From positions 1-64,000 of the forward strand of contig JBDKJP010000097.1 of NCBI GenBank assembly GCA_039796575.1: a stretch of 64,000 nt of DNA, written 5' to 3'. The notes beneath the pieces were generated by a model, which was not told where the DNA came from, did not search any database, and saw only the letters and a list, made by a program, of their open reading frames with translations. The DNA is from UBA668 sp039796575. GTDB taxonomy: Bacteria; Actinomycetota; Acidimicrobiia; Acidimicrobiales; Ilumatobacteraceae. Both the position numbers and the translations under genes were made by a program. Below, one piece after another: positions 53,549 through 61,925 of this stretch (the stretch's first letter is position 1; each line of letters opens with the position of its first letter).

Positions 53549-55470
53549 GCGTCGGGCAGCGGGGCCGACGTGACGAAGTGGAGCACCTGCACGGCGCGGG
53601 TCATCGCCACGTAGAGCAGGCGGGCACCGCGCTCGCTGCCGTCGAAGATCTCGTGCGGGTTCGCCACCACCACGCCGTCGAACTCGAGGCCCTTCACGGC
53701 CTCGGCGTGGAACACCGGCACGTCGTCGTGCCCGAGCGAGTGCACGCGGTCGACGGCGTGCAGACCGATCGCCTCGAGTGCGTGGGCGATCTCGGGGAAC
53801 AACGCCTCGGGCGCGACCACACCGCTGTTGTGATGGCGATGACGCACCGCCTTCACCTCGTCGGCGACGGCAGCGGCGAGCGCGCCACGGTCGACCACCG
53901 TGACCGACGGCGCGTCGCCCTCGGCACGCACGCTGCGACTGGCCTGGGTGGTCACGCCCGTGAACGGCAGGAGGCGGTTGGCGACGTCGAGGATGGGTGC
54001 CGGCACGCGGTAGCCGATGGTGAGGTGTGCGACCTCGGCCGCCGTGTCGCCGAGGCGTAGCAGCCGCAGGGCGTCGTCCCAGTCGCGCTGCCCGGCGGGC
54101 GTGGTGCTCTGCGCGAGGTCGCCGAGGATGGTCATCGAGGCCGACGGGCTGCGCCGGCCGATGCATCGCAGCGCGACGGCGGAGTGGTCCTGCGCCTCGT
54201 CGACCACGACGTGCCCGTACACGAACGGCGTGCCGACGAGCAGCGAGTTCGCCTCGTCGACGAGGAACTGGTCGGCGACCGTCCATGCGCGCCGCTTGCC
54301 GCCCGGCCCGGGCAGCAGCTTGTCGACCAGCTTGATCGGCTGCTGCGTGGGCCACGCCTTCGTGAGTGCCGCACGCAGCACCGGCGCCTTCTCCCACACG
54401 TCGTCGCGGTCGAAGCGGCGCAGCATGTCGCGCTGCACCATCCCCTTCAGCGAGTCGCGACGCTTGTTGACCGGGCCCTTCGCGTCGAGTGCCTGCGACA
54501 GCCACTCCGCCACCTCGTCGCGGGTGATGGTGAGCGTGCGCGCCCCGAGGGGCACGCGCAGGTCGTCGTCGGGCACTCGCACGTGCTCGACGACCGCGGC
54601 TTCGAGGCGGGCGAGCATCTCCTCGCTGCCCTTCTCGCGACGCAGGTCGGCCGAATCGACGCCGGTGATGTCGACCTTCGGCACGCACAGGTCGAGCGCG
54701 GTGCGCTGCTGCACACTGCGCTCACCGAGGCTGGGCAGCACGTTGCCGATGTAGTCGAGGAACACCTTGTTCGGCCCCACGACGAGCACGCCGTCGCGCA
54801 CCAGCCGCCGACGGTGCTCGAACAGCAGGAACGCTGCTCGGTGCAGACCGACGGCGGTCTTGCCGGTGCCCGGACCGCCCTGCACCACGAGCACCTGGTC
54901 GAGCGGCGCACGGATGACGATGTCCTGCTCGGCCTGGATGGTGGCGACGATCTCCTTCATCGCACCGGTGCGGGCCGCGCCGATCTCGGCCAGCACCGGG
55001 TCGGGGATGCCAGAGCCCGACGCGTCGTGGTCGGGGTCGTCGAGCTGTTCGTCCAGGTACGCGGTGAGATCACCATCGGCGAGGGTGAAACGACGGCGGT
55101 GCGCCAACCCGAACGGGTCGGCGTGGGTGGCCCGGTAGAACGGCGCCGCGATGGGCGCTCGCCAGTCGACCACCACCGGCTCGTGGTGCTGGTCCTCGAT
55201 GTGGCGGCGGCCGATGTACCAGGTGTCGGCGGCCGGGTTGCCGGGCGTGCCCTCCTCGGTGATGCGACCGAAGAACTCGCCCGCACCCGGGGTGCGCAGG
55301 TCGCCGAGCGCCTCCGCCACGGTGACCTCGATGTACTCCTTGGTGATCTCGTCGGCCGACGCGTCGGGGTCGAGGCGCGCAAAGCGGTCGATCATCGCGT
55401 CGCGACAGCGGATGGAGAACGCCAGGCGTTCCCGTTCGGCGTGCAACTCGGGGAACAGGTCGTCGCTCAC
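53530..55470 (-). CDS. helD: HelD-like UvrD-family ATPase
   Basis: 646 aa from GTG 55470 (GTG 55482 possible). TAGCGT on this strand (55481-55486) lies 10 nt before 55470. HelD removes stalled RNA polymerase from DNA in Gram-positives. Features: N-terminal arm (helical, to ~residue 75), VVQGGPGTGKTAVGLHRAAFLL (Walker A), VVDEAQDHSAVAL (Walker B), LGDLAQST (motif III), LTIGYRVPAPIL and VKGLEFDGVVVANP (motifs IV-V), and LLYVAMTRAV (motif VI). It is divergent from mftA with only 50 bp between. Confidence 0.87.
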   Translation of the reverse strand: MSDDLFPELHAERERLAFSIRCRDAMIDRFARLDPDASADEITKEYIEVTVAEALGDLRTPGAGEFFGRITEEGTPGNPAADTWYIGRRHIEDQHHEPVVVDWRAPIAAPFYRATHADPFGLAHRRRFTLADGDLTAYLDEQLDDPDHDASGSGIPDPVLAEIGAARTGAMKEIVATIQAEQDIVIRAPLDQVLVVQGGPGTGKTAVGLHRAAFLLFEHRRRLVRDGVLVVGPNKVFLDYIGNVLPSLGERSVQQRTALDLCVPKVDITGVDSADLRREKGSEEMLARLEAAVVEHVRVPDDDLRVPLGARTLTITRDEVAEWLSQALDAKGPVNKRRDSLKGMVQRDMLRRFDRDDVWEKAPVLRAALTKAWPTQQPIKLVDKLLPGPGGKRRAWTVADQFLVDEANSLLVGTPFVYGHVVVDEAQDHSAVALRCIGRRSPSASMTILGDLAQSTTPAGQRDWDDALRLLRLGDTAAEVAHLTIGYRVPAPILDVANRLLPFTGVTTQASRSVRAEGDAPSVTVVDRGALAAAVADEVKAVRHRHHNSGVVAPEALFPEIAHALEAIGLHAVDRVHSLGHDDVPVFHAEAVKGLEFDGVVVANPHEIFDGSERGARLLYVAMTRAVQVLHFVTSAPLPDALVTSR

Positions 55471-55523
55471 AGGGGCTGCCACGCTAGCGACAATCGGGGC
55501 ACGGCAGGTATAGCCTCGGCTGC

Positions 55524-55628
55524 ATGGAGCAGGACGCCGTCATCGAACCCGCCGAGCAGGACATCGTCGTCGAGGAAGAGCTGTTGGTGGAGGAGATCTC
55601 CATCGACGGCATGTGCGGTGTCTACTGA
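55524..55628 (+). CDS. mftA: Mycofactocin precursor peptide
   Basis: 34-aa ribosomal peptide precursor. The acidic leader (EEELLVEEI) and the invariant C-terminus IDGMCGVY are diagnostic. Known for this family: MftC decarboxylates the terminal Tyr and links it to the neighbouring Val, and MftE later releases the small cofactor core. The mRNA is probably leaderless: TAGCCT at 55511-55516 lies 7 nt before ATG 55524 with no SD. It overlaps mftB by 11 nt. Confidence 0.95.
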   Translation: MEQDAVIEPAEQDIVVEEELLVEEISIDGMCGVY

Positions 55629-55899
55629 CCTGCTGAACCCGCTGCTCGAACGGCCGCTCGCCCTGCACCCGCAGGTGGCGTTGCGGCCCGAGCCGTTCGG
55701 TGCACTCGCCTACCACTACGGCAACCGCCGTCTCGTGTTCCTGCAGCACGCCGACCTGGTCGCCGTCGCGCGGGTGCTGGCCGATCACCCGAGCCTCGCC
55801 GCGGCGCTCGACGCGTGCGGCATCGATCGGCGTCGCTGGCCGTCGTTCACCAAGGCCGTCGAGTCGTTGATGAAGTCGGAGATCATCGTTGAGCGCTGA
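55618..55899 (+). CDS. mftB: Mycofactocin peptide chaperone
   Basis: 93 aa from GTG 55618, overlapping mftA by 11 nt. MftB binds the MftA leader and presents it to MftC through an RRE-type fold. The region RPEPFGALAYHYGNRRLVFL is typical, followed by a short helical C-terminus ending in SEIIVER. Its stop overlaps the TTG of mftC by 11 nt, so mftA-B-C are translated as one unit. Confidence 0.93.
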   Translation: MSTDLLNPLLERPLALHPQVALRPEPFGALAYHYGNRRLVFLQHADLVAVARVLADHPSLAAALDACGIDRRRWPSFTKAVESLMKSEIIVER

Positions 55900-57013
55900 A
55901 ACCCTCACCACGCAGCTCAAGGCCGGGCTCGACGCGCCCATCTGCCTCACCTGGGAGCTCACGTACGCGTGCAACCTGCAGTGCGTGCACTGCCTGTCGT
56001 CGTCGGGCCAGCGCGACCCGCGCGAGCTCACCACCGCCGAGGCGAAACGCGTGCTCGACGACCTCCGCGACCTGCAGGTCTTCTACATCAACATCGGTGG
56101 CGGCGAACCGATGGTGCGCCGCGACTTCTTCGAGCTCGTCGAGCACTCGGTGGGCAACGGCATCGGTGTGAAGTTCTCCACCAACGGCGCGTTCATCGAC
56201 GCCGAGAAGGCCCGCCGCCTGGCGAGCATGGACTACCTCGACATCCAGATCAGCCTCGACGGCGTGGATGCCGCCACCAACGACGCGGTGCGCGGCGTCG
56301 GTAGCTACGACATGGCGATGCGGGCCATGGAGAACCTCGCCGCCGCCGACTTCGGGCCGTTCAAGATCAGCGTGGTGGTCACCCGCCAGAACGTGCCGCA
56401 GCTCGACCGGTTCAAGGCACTCGCCGACGGCTTCGGCGCACAGCTGCGCGTCACCCGGCTGCGGCCGAGCGGCCGCGGCGTCGACAGCTGGGACCACCTC
56501 CACCCCACCAACGCCCAGCAGCGCGAGATCTACGACTGGCTGATGGCCAACGGCGACAACGTGCTCACCGGCGACTCGTTCTTCCACCTGAACGCGCTCG
56601 GCGACCCCCTCCCGGGTCTCAACATGTGCGGCGCCGGTCGCGTGGTGTGCCTCATCGATCCCATCGGCGACGTGTACGCATGTCCGTTCGTCATCCACGA
56701 CGAGTTCCTCGCCGGCAACGTGCGCGACCCGGGCGGCTTCGGACACGTGTGGAAGCACAGCGAGCTCTTCCGTTCGCTGCGCGAACCGCAGTCGGCCGGC
56801 GCATGCGCGAGCTGCGGCTCGTTCGACGCCTGCCAGGGTGGTTGCATGGCCGCGAAGTTCTTCACCGGACTGCCGCTCGACGGTCCCGATCCCGAGTGCG
56901 TCGGCGGCGACGGCGAGGTGGCGCTGGCCGAGCTCGCGGCGGTGCCGGTGGTGCTCAAGCCGCGCCCGTCACAGGACCACACCAAACCGGAACGGCGACT
57001 CGTCGTCACGTAA
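55889..57013 (+). CDS. mftC: Mycofactocin radical SAM maturase
   Basis: 374 aa from TTG 55889. The radical-SAM cluster motif is C28NLQC32VHC35. The C-terminal SPASM domain carries further Fe-S ligands in NMCGAGRVVC, VYACPF and CASCGSFDACQGGC. It performs the oxidative decarboxylation and Val-Tyr crosslink of MftA in the cytosol with SAM. The start follows mftB by overlap, which argues for the TTG codon. The usual next gene, mftD, is missing; a PlsY-like gene comes 13 nt later. Confidence 0.94.
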   Translation: MSAETLTTQLKAGLDAPICLTWELTYACNLQCVHCLSSSGQRDPRELTTAEAKRVLDDLRDLQVFYINIGGGEPMVRRDFFELVEHSVGNGIGVKFSTNGAFIDAEKARRLASMDYLDIQISLDGVDAATNDAVRGVGSYDMAMRAMENLAAADFGPFKISVVVTRQNVPQLDRFKALADGFGAQLRVTRLRPSGRGVDSWDHLHPTNAQQREIYDWLMANGDNVLTGDSFFHLNALGDPLPGLNMCGAGRVVCLIDPIGDVYACPFVIHDEFLAGNVRDPGGFGHVWKHSELFRSLREPQSAGACASCGSFDACQGGCMAAKFFTGLPLDGPDPECVGGDGEVALAELAAVPVVLKPRPSQDHTKPERRLVVT

Positions 57014-57025
57014 CCTGCACCGCGT

Positions 57026-57607
57026 ATGTGGTGGTTGATGGTCGTCCCTGCCTACTTCGTGGGCACGTTCCCCAGCGCGGTGATGGTGGCGCGCAGCAAG
57101 GGCGTCGACATCACCAAGGTCGGCTCGGGCAACCCGGGCGCCAGCAACGTCTCGCGCACGCTCGGCCGCAAGTACGGCATCGCCGTGTTCGCGCTCGACG
57201 CGCTGAAGGGCATCATCCCTGCGCTCGTCGGCATGTTCCTCGCCGGCGACAAGGTGGCCTACGCGATGATCGCCGCCGCGGTGCTCGGCCACATGTTCCC
57301 CGTCACGCGCCGCTTCCAGGGCGGCAAGGGAGTAGCCACGATGGCCGGCGCGATGTTCGTGATGCAGCCGGTCATCAGCGCCATCCTCGCCGTGGTGTGG
57401 TTCGTGGTGCTCAAGCTCAGCAAGAAGAGCTCGGTGGCATCCATCGCGCTCATCATCGGGCTCCCCGTGCTGGCGGTGCTGTTCGACGTGCCCACGTGGG
57501 AGATCATCACCATGGTGGCCATCAACTCGCTGCTCCTGCTGCGCCACGCGGGCAACATCAAGCGTCTGCTCCACGGCACCGAGCTGTCGGCATCTCGTTC
57601 CGAGTGA
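57026..57607 (+). CDS. PlsY-like glycerol-3-phosphate acyltransferase
   Basis: 193 aa membrane protein with five or so helices. It keeps the PlsY motifs: GSGNPGASNVSR, the phosphate-binding HMFPVTRRFQGGKGVAT, and a C-terminal RHAGNIKRLLHGTE. It acylates the sn-1 position of glycerol-3-phosphate from acyl-phosphate. It starts 12 nt after mftC, with TAACCT 9 nt upstream of ATG 57026. I see no known role for PlsY in mycofactocin work, so it may be a passenger. Confidence 0.88.
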   Translation: MWWLMVVPAYFVGTFPSAVMVARSKGVDITKVGSGNPGASNVSRTLGRKYGIAVFALDALKGIIPALVGMFLAGDKVAYAMIAAAVLGHMFPVTRRFQGGKGVATMAGAMFVMQPVISAILAVVWFVVLKLSKKSSVASIALIIGLPVLAVLFDVPTWEIITMVAINSLLLLRHAGNIKRLLHGTELSASRSE

Positions 57608-57628
57608 ACGGCGAGTAGCGTCGTCGGC

Positions 57629-58042
57629 ATGGCCGACATGGACGACTACAACCAGCAGATCATCGCCGAGTTCCGCGCGAACGGCGGCAAGGTCGGTGGC
57701 CGCTTCGAGGGTCTGCCGATGGTGCTGGTCACGCACACCGGCGCCAAGTCGGGCGTGCGCCGCACCACCCCGCTCGTGTGCAGCCGCGACGGCGACACCG
57801 TGGTCATCATCGCTTCGATGGGCGGCGCGCCCAACAATCCGGCCTGGTACCACAACATGGTCGCCAACCCCGGCGTCACGGTCGAGGTCGGCAGCGACAC
57901 CTACGAGGCCACCGTGGTCGTCACCGAGGGCGACGAGCGCCAGCGCCTCTTCGACGCGCAGGCCGCGATCATGCCGTTCTTCAACGACTACGCCGCGAGC
58001 ACCAGCCGCGTCATCCCCGTGCTGAAGCTGGTGCGCAACTGA
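57629..58042 (+). CDS. Ddn-like deazaflavin/quinone reductase
   Basis: 137 aa. Family of F420H2-dependent nitroreductases such as Ddn: MVLVTHTGAKSGVRRTTPL, VVIIASMGGAPNNPAWYHN and LVANPGVTVEV-type block (MVANPGVTVEVG). TAGCGT lies 7 nt before ATG 57629. It precedes the FadH/OYE gene by 2 nt. Binding to F420 is inferred from the family; the genome would need F420 synthesis genes outside the window. Confidence 0.88.
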   Translation: MADMDDYNQQIIAEFRANGGKVGGRFEGLPMVLVTHTGAKSGVRRTTPLVCSRDGDTVVIIASMGGAPNNPAWYHNMVANPGVTVEVGSDTYEATVVVTEGDERQRLFDAQAAIMPFFNDYAASTSRVIPVLKLVRN

Positions 58043-58044
58043 CC

Positions 58045-59922
58045 ATGCGGTTGCTCGAGCCGCTGCAGCTCGGCGCCGTCACCGCCCGCAACCGGGTGAT
58101 GTTCGGGCCGCACGTCACCAACCTCGGCGACCACCTCCGCGGGCTCACCCCACGGCACGTGGCGTACTACGAGCGTCGGGCGAAGGGCGGCTGCGGCATC
58201 GTGGTGGTCGAGGGTGCGAGCGTGCACCCGAGCGACTGGCCGTACGAGCGAGCGCCGCTGGCGTCGCAGTGCGCCACCGGTTGGGCCGCCATCGCCACGG
58301 CCTGCCACGCACACGGCGCCACCGTCATCGCCTCGCTCGATCACGCCGGCGGCCAGGGCAACAGCGCATACAGCCAACGCGAGCTGTGGGCACCGAGCCG
58401 CGTGCCCGAGGTGAACACCCGCGAAGTGCCGAAGTGGATGGAGCCCGACGACATCGCTGCGGTGGTGCAGGGCTTCGCCGACGCCACGCGCGCCGCCATC
58501 GATGCGGGCTGCGACGGCGTGGAGATCAACGCCGGCCAGCACAGCCTGGTGCGCCAGTTCCTGAGCGGCCTCACCAACCACCGCGGCGACGAGTGGGCCG
58601 AGCGCACCCTGTTCGCGAAGCAGGTCATCCGAGCCGTGCGCGCCCAGGCCGGTGACAGGGTGGTCGGGCTCCGCCTGTCGTGCGACGAGCTCGCGCCGTG
58701 GGCCGGCATCACCCCCGAGATGGCACCCGGCATCGCCGCCGAACTGGTGGCCGAGGGCATCGACTACGTCGTCGTGGTGCGCGGCTCGATCTTCTCCGTC
58801 GAGAAGACCCGGCCCGACTTCCACGAGCCGGCCGGCTTCAACATCGACGTGTGCCGCGCCGTGAAGTCGGCGCTGCCGAGCACTGCGGTGTTCCTGCAGG
58901 GCTCGCTCGACGCGGCCACCGCCGAGTGGGCGCTCACGGAGCACGTCGCCGACGCCGCCGAGATCACGCGCGGTCAGATCGCCGACCCCGACCTCGGCCA
59001 GAAGCTCGCCGAGCGAGCCATCGACCATGTGCGCCCGTGCATCCGCTGCAACCAGACCTGCCAGGTGCGCGACGGCCGCAACCCGGTCGTCACCTGCGTC
59101 GGTGAGCCGAGCAGCGGTCACGAGACCGACGACCCCAACTGGCTCGCCGTGTCGCCCCGCCCTCGCGACGTCGTCGTGGTGGGTGGCGGCGTCGCCGGCA
59201 TGGAGACCGCACGCATCGCCGCTGCACGCGGCCACCACGTCCGCATCGTGGAACGCAGCGACGAACTGGGCGGCGTGGCCGCGCTGCTGCCGCACGCCAA
59301 GCCGCTCGTCGACTGGCTGGCGCGTGCGGTGGAGGACGCCGGCGTCATCGTGCAGACCGGCACCGAGCACGTCGATGCGGCAACCGACGAAGTGGTGGTG
59401 CAGTGCACCGGCGCACAGCCCGGCATCCGGCCGTTCGAGGTGCGCGACGGCGCCACCGTGATCGACGTGCTCGACGCGTGGCGGGCCGTCTTCCACGGCG
59501 CCGACGCCCCCTGGCCCGCCGAGGGCGCCATCGCGCTCTTCGACCCGATCGGCGGCCCGATCGCCGTCGCGCTCGCCGAGGCGCTCGGCGACCGTGCCGT
59601 GCTCATCACCCAGGACCAGATCGCCGGCAACGAGCTCAGCCGCACCGGCGACCTCGCCCCGGCCAACGTGCGCCTCGCGCAACGCGGCGCACGTATCGAG
59701 CGCCGCGCCGTGTTGCGACTCGCCCGCCCCGGTGCGGTGGAGCTCGACGACCGGTTCAGTGGCGAGCGCCGCACCGTGGAGTGCGTGGCCCTGGTCGGCT
59801 GCGGCTTCCGCCTGCCCACCGACCCGCTGCCCGACGTGCACCACCAGGCCGGGGACTGCGTCGCCCCGCGCACCATCCTCGAAGCCGTCCTCGAAGGCCG
59901 CCGCACCGCGCTGTCCCTCTGA
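58045..59922 (+). CDS. FadH/OYE-family NAD(P)H:flavin oxidoreductase, mycofactocin-associated type
   Basis: 625 aa from ATG 58045. The N-terminal old-yellow-enzyme barrel has MRLLEPLQLGAVTARNRVMF and DAGCDGVEINAGQHSLVRQFLSG. A four-Cys iron-sulfur site (CIRCNQTCQVRDGRNPVVTC) joins it to a dinucleotide-binding half with VVVVGGGVAGMETARIAA. This layout matches the family of FadH/OYE reductases that travels with mycofactocin genes. It may pass electrons between NAD(P)H and a substrate or the cofactor. It ends just before two hairpins. Confidence 0.88.
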   Translation: MRLLEPLQLGAVTARNRVMFGPHVTNLGDHLRGLTPRHVAYYERRAKGGCGIVVVEGASVHPSDWPYERAPLASQCATGWAAIATACHAHGATVIASLDHAGGQGNSAYSQRELWAPSRVPEVNTREVPKWMEPDDIAAVVQGFADATRAAIDAGCDGVEINAGQHSLVRQFLSGLTNHRGDEWAERTLFAKQVIRAVRAQAGDRVVGLRLSCDELAPWAGITPEMAPGIAAELVAEGIDYVVVVRGSIFSVEKTRPDFHEPAGFNIDVCRAVKSALPSTAVFLQGSLDAATAEWALTEHVADAAEITRGQIADPDLGQKLAERAIDHVRPCIRCNQTCQVRDGRNPVVTCVGEPSSGHETDDPNWLAVSPRPRDVVVVGGGVAGMETARIAAARGHHVRIVERSDELGGVAALLPHAKPLVDWLARAVEDAGVIVQTGTEHVDAATDEVVVQCTGAQPGIRPFEVRDGATVIDVLDAWRAVFHGADAPWPAEGAIALFDPIGGPIAVALAEALGDRAVLITQDQIAGNELSRTGDLAPANVRLAQRGARIERRAVLRLARPGAVELDDRFSGERRTVECVALVGCGFRLPTDPLPDVHHQAGDCVAPRTILEAVLEGRRTALSL

Positions 59923-59928
59923 CGGGGC

Positions 59929-60006
59929 TTCTGGGCGTCGTTCGTCCCAGAATCGCTTCTGGGCGCCCTGCGTCCCGGAAACCGGGACGCAACGCCGCCA
60001 GAAGCG
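59929..60006. repeat. Two back-to-back hairpins after the OYE gene
   Basis: Hairpin A 59929-59952 has perfect 7-bp arms (ttctggg / cccagaa). Hairpin B 59954-60006 has outer 9-bp (cgcttctgg) and inner 10-bp (tgcgtcccgg) paired arms with a 6-nt mismatch, around loop aaa. The two share the word cttctgggcg. Likely terminator or REP-type unit. Confidence 0.75.
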
Positions 60007-60037
60007 AGCGAGCGCGGCCCAGTAGAGTCGGCACATC

Positions 60038-61897
60038 ATGAGTGCGTCGACGAGGAAGCCCACCGTCACGCGCCCCGCCGCCGTCCTGTGGGACATGGAC
60101 GGCACCATCGTCGACACCGAGCCGTACTGGATCGCCACCGAGTACGCACTGGTGGCCAAGTTCGGCGGCGAGTGGGACGACGAGAAGGCCCACTCGCTGG
60201 TTGGCAAGGACCTCCGCGACTCGGCGGCCATCATCCGCGACCGCGGCAGCGTCGACCTGCCCATCGACGACATCGTCAACCGGTTGCTCGACGGCGTGAT
60301 CGCCCAGGTGCAGCAGCGCGTGCCGTGGCGTCCCGGCGCCCGTGAACTGCTGGCCGAGGTGCGCAGGGCCGGGGTGCCGAACGCACTCGTGACGATGAGC
60401 TGGACGCGCTTCGCCCACGCCGTCGTGGCTGCGTTGCCGCCGGGCACGTTCGACGTGGTCATCACCGGCGACGAGGTGAGCCGCGGCAAGCCGCACCCCG
60501 AGCCGTACCTCGTCGCTGCGGCGAAGCTGGGTGTGCGGGCGAAGGACTGCGCGGCCATCGAGGACTCCCCCACCGGCGTGCGCAGCGCGGTGGCCGCCGG
60601 TTGCCGCACGTTCGCGGTGCCGAACGTGGTCGACCTCCCGCCGTCCGACGAGTACACCCGCGTCACGTCGCTGCACGAGATCGATCTCGCGACGCTCGGC
60701 ATCACCGGCCCGACGCCGAAGCGCAGGAGGCCGTGGGGGAAGCTCGCCGTCGCCGTCGGCGTCGTGGCGGCGCTCGGTGCGGGCGCGGCGTTCCTGCTGC
60801 GGGCCGATCCGCTGCCGCCGCTGCCCGACATCCCCGTGAGCGGGTGGGCGCCGTACTGGACCACCGCCGAGGCCACCGCCACGGTGCAGGCCAACGGCTC
60901 GATGCTGCACGAGGTGTCGCCGTTCTGGTTCGAGGCCGCGGGCGCGAGCACGATCGAGCACTCGGGCAACCTCGACGCGGCGGCGCTCCTGCCGCTCATC
61001 GCCGCCATCCGCGACACCGGCGGCCTCGTGGTGCCGAGCATCTCCGACGGCATGCCCGCCGGCGGCATGGCGGCAGTGCTGGCCGATCCCGCACAGCGGG
61101 CGGCACACGTCGACGCGGTGGTCGCGCTGGTGCGCGACAACGGGTTCGACGGCATCGACATCGACTACGAGCAGTTCGCGTTCGCCGACACCCGCTCGAC
61201 GTGGGAATCGACCCGACCGAACTGGGTGGCGTTCATCACCGAACTGGCCGACGCGCTGCACGCCAACGGCAAGGTGCTCACGGTGAGCATCCCGCCCATC
61301 TACGACACCGACCGCACCGCCGACAGCGGGTACTGGGTGTACGACTACGCGGCCATCGGCGAGGTGGTCGATCGCATCCGCATCATGGGCTACGACTACA
61401 GCGTCGGCGAGGCCGGACCCATCGCCCCGTACGACTGGGTGCAGTCCGCGGTGCAGGCGGCGAAGAAGGCCGTCGACGACGACACGAAGCTGGTGCTCGG
61501 CATCGGCATGTACGGCCGCAACTGGGTGGTGGGCACCACGGGCACCTGCCCCGCGTCGGCCGAGGGCACCGCCCCGGTCACGTTGCGCGGCGTCGAGGAA
61601 CTGGCAGCGAAGCGCAGCGCCACCCCCGTGCACGACCCGGTCACGCAGGAGGCCGAGTTCACCTATCAGCTCGAGGTGAACGACGGCACCAGCGCCTGCA
61701 CACAGACCCGGCAGGTGCACTACATCGACGAGCAGGGCGTGCGCGCCCGCATCGACCTCGCCCGTGAGGAGCGCATCGGTGGCGTGGCGCTGTGGGCGCT
61801 CGGGTTCGACAGCGAAGCGGTGTGGCCGGTGATCGCGCCGGTGGCCCGACCGCAGGCCAACGACGCCGCGGCCACCACCACCGCTCCGTCGGAATAG
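60038..61897 (+). CDS. HAD phosphatase - membrane helix - GH18 glycosidase fusion
   Basis: 619 aa from ATG 60038; TAGAGT lies 9 nt upstream. Residues ~12-225 form a HAD phosphatase of the beta-phosphoglucomutase type, with the nucleophile motif LWDMDGTIVDTEPYW, the acidic GKPHPEPYL block and IEDSPTGVRSA. A positively charged run (PKRRRPWGK) then leads into one helix (LAVAVGVVAALGAGAAFLL). The last ~360 residues are a GH18 domain with the catalytic signature D371-GIDIDYE378 and the barrel end VALWALGFDS. The order implies the phosphatase inside and the glycosidase outside the membrane. Both active sites look intact. It is in one open frame, so it is a genuine fusion if the sequence is right. 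Confidence 0.85.
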   Translation: MSASTRKPTVTRPAAVLWDMDGTIVDTEPYWIATEYALVAKFGGEWDDEKAHSLVGKDLRDSAAIIRDRGSVDLPIDDIVNRLLDGVIAQVQQRVPWRPGARELLAEVRRAGVPNALVTMSWTRFAHAVVAALPPGTFDVVITGDEVSRGKPHPEPYLVAAAKLGVRAKDCAAIEDSPTGVRSAVAAGCRTFAVPNVVDLPPSDEYTRVTSLHEIDLATLGITGPTPKRRRPWGKLAVAVGVVAALGAGAAFLLRADPLPPLPDIPVSGWAPYWTTAEATATVQANGSMLHEVSPFWFEAAGASTIEHSGNLDAAALLPLIAAIRDTGGLVVPSISDGMPAGGMAAVLADPAQRAAHVDAVVALVRDNGFDGIDIDYEQFAFADTRSTWESTRPNWVAFITELADALHANGKVLTVSIPPIYDTDRTADSGYWVYDYAAIGEVVDRIRIMGYDYSVGEAGPIAPYDWVQSAVQAAKKAVDDDTKLVLGIGMYGRNWVVGTTGTCPASAEGTAPVTLRGVEELAAKRSATPVHDPVTQEAEFTYQLEVNDGTSACTQTRQVHYIDEQGVRARIDLAREERIGGVALWALGFDSEAVWPVIAPVARPQANDAAATTTAPSE

Positions 61898-61925
61898 TTG
61901 CGCCCGCAATGAGGTTGGCCCCGTC

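Noticed and set aside
57988..61161. 1057-aa minus-strand open frame across the OYE and HAD-GH18 genes
   Set aside because: Long but low-complexity and His/Arg/Ala/Gly-rich, fully opposite to two well-supported genes with intact motifs.
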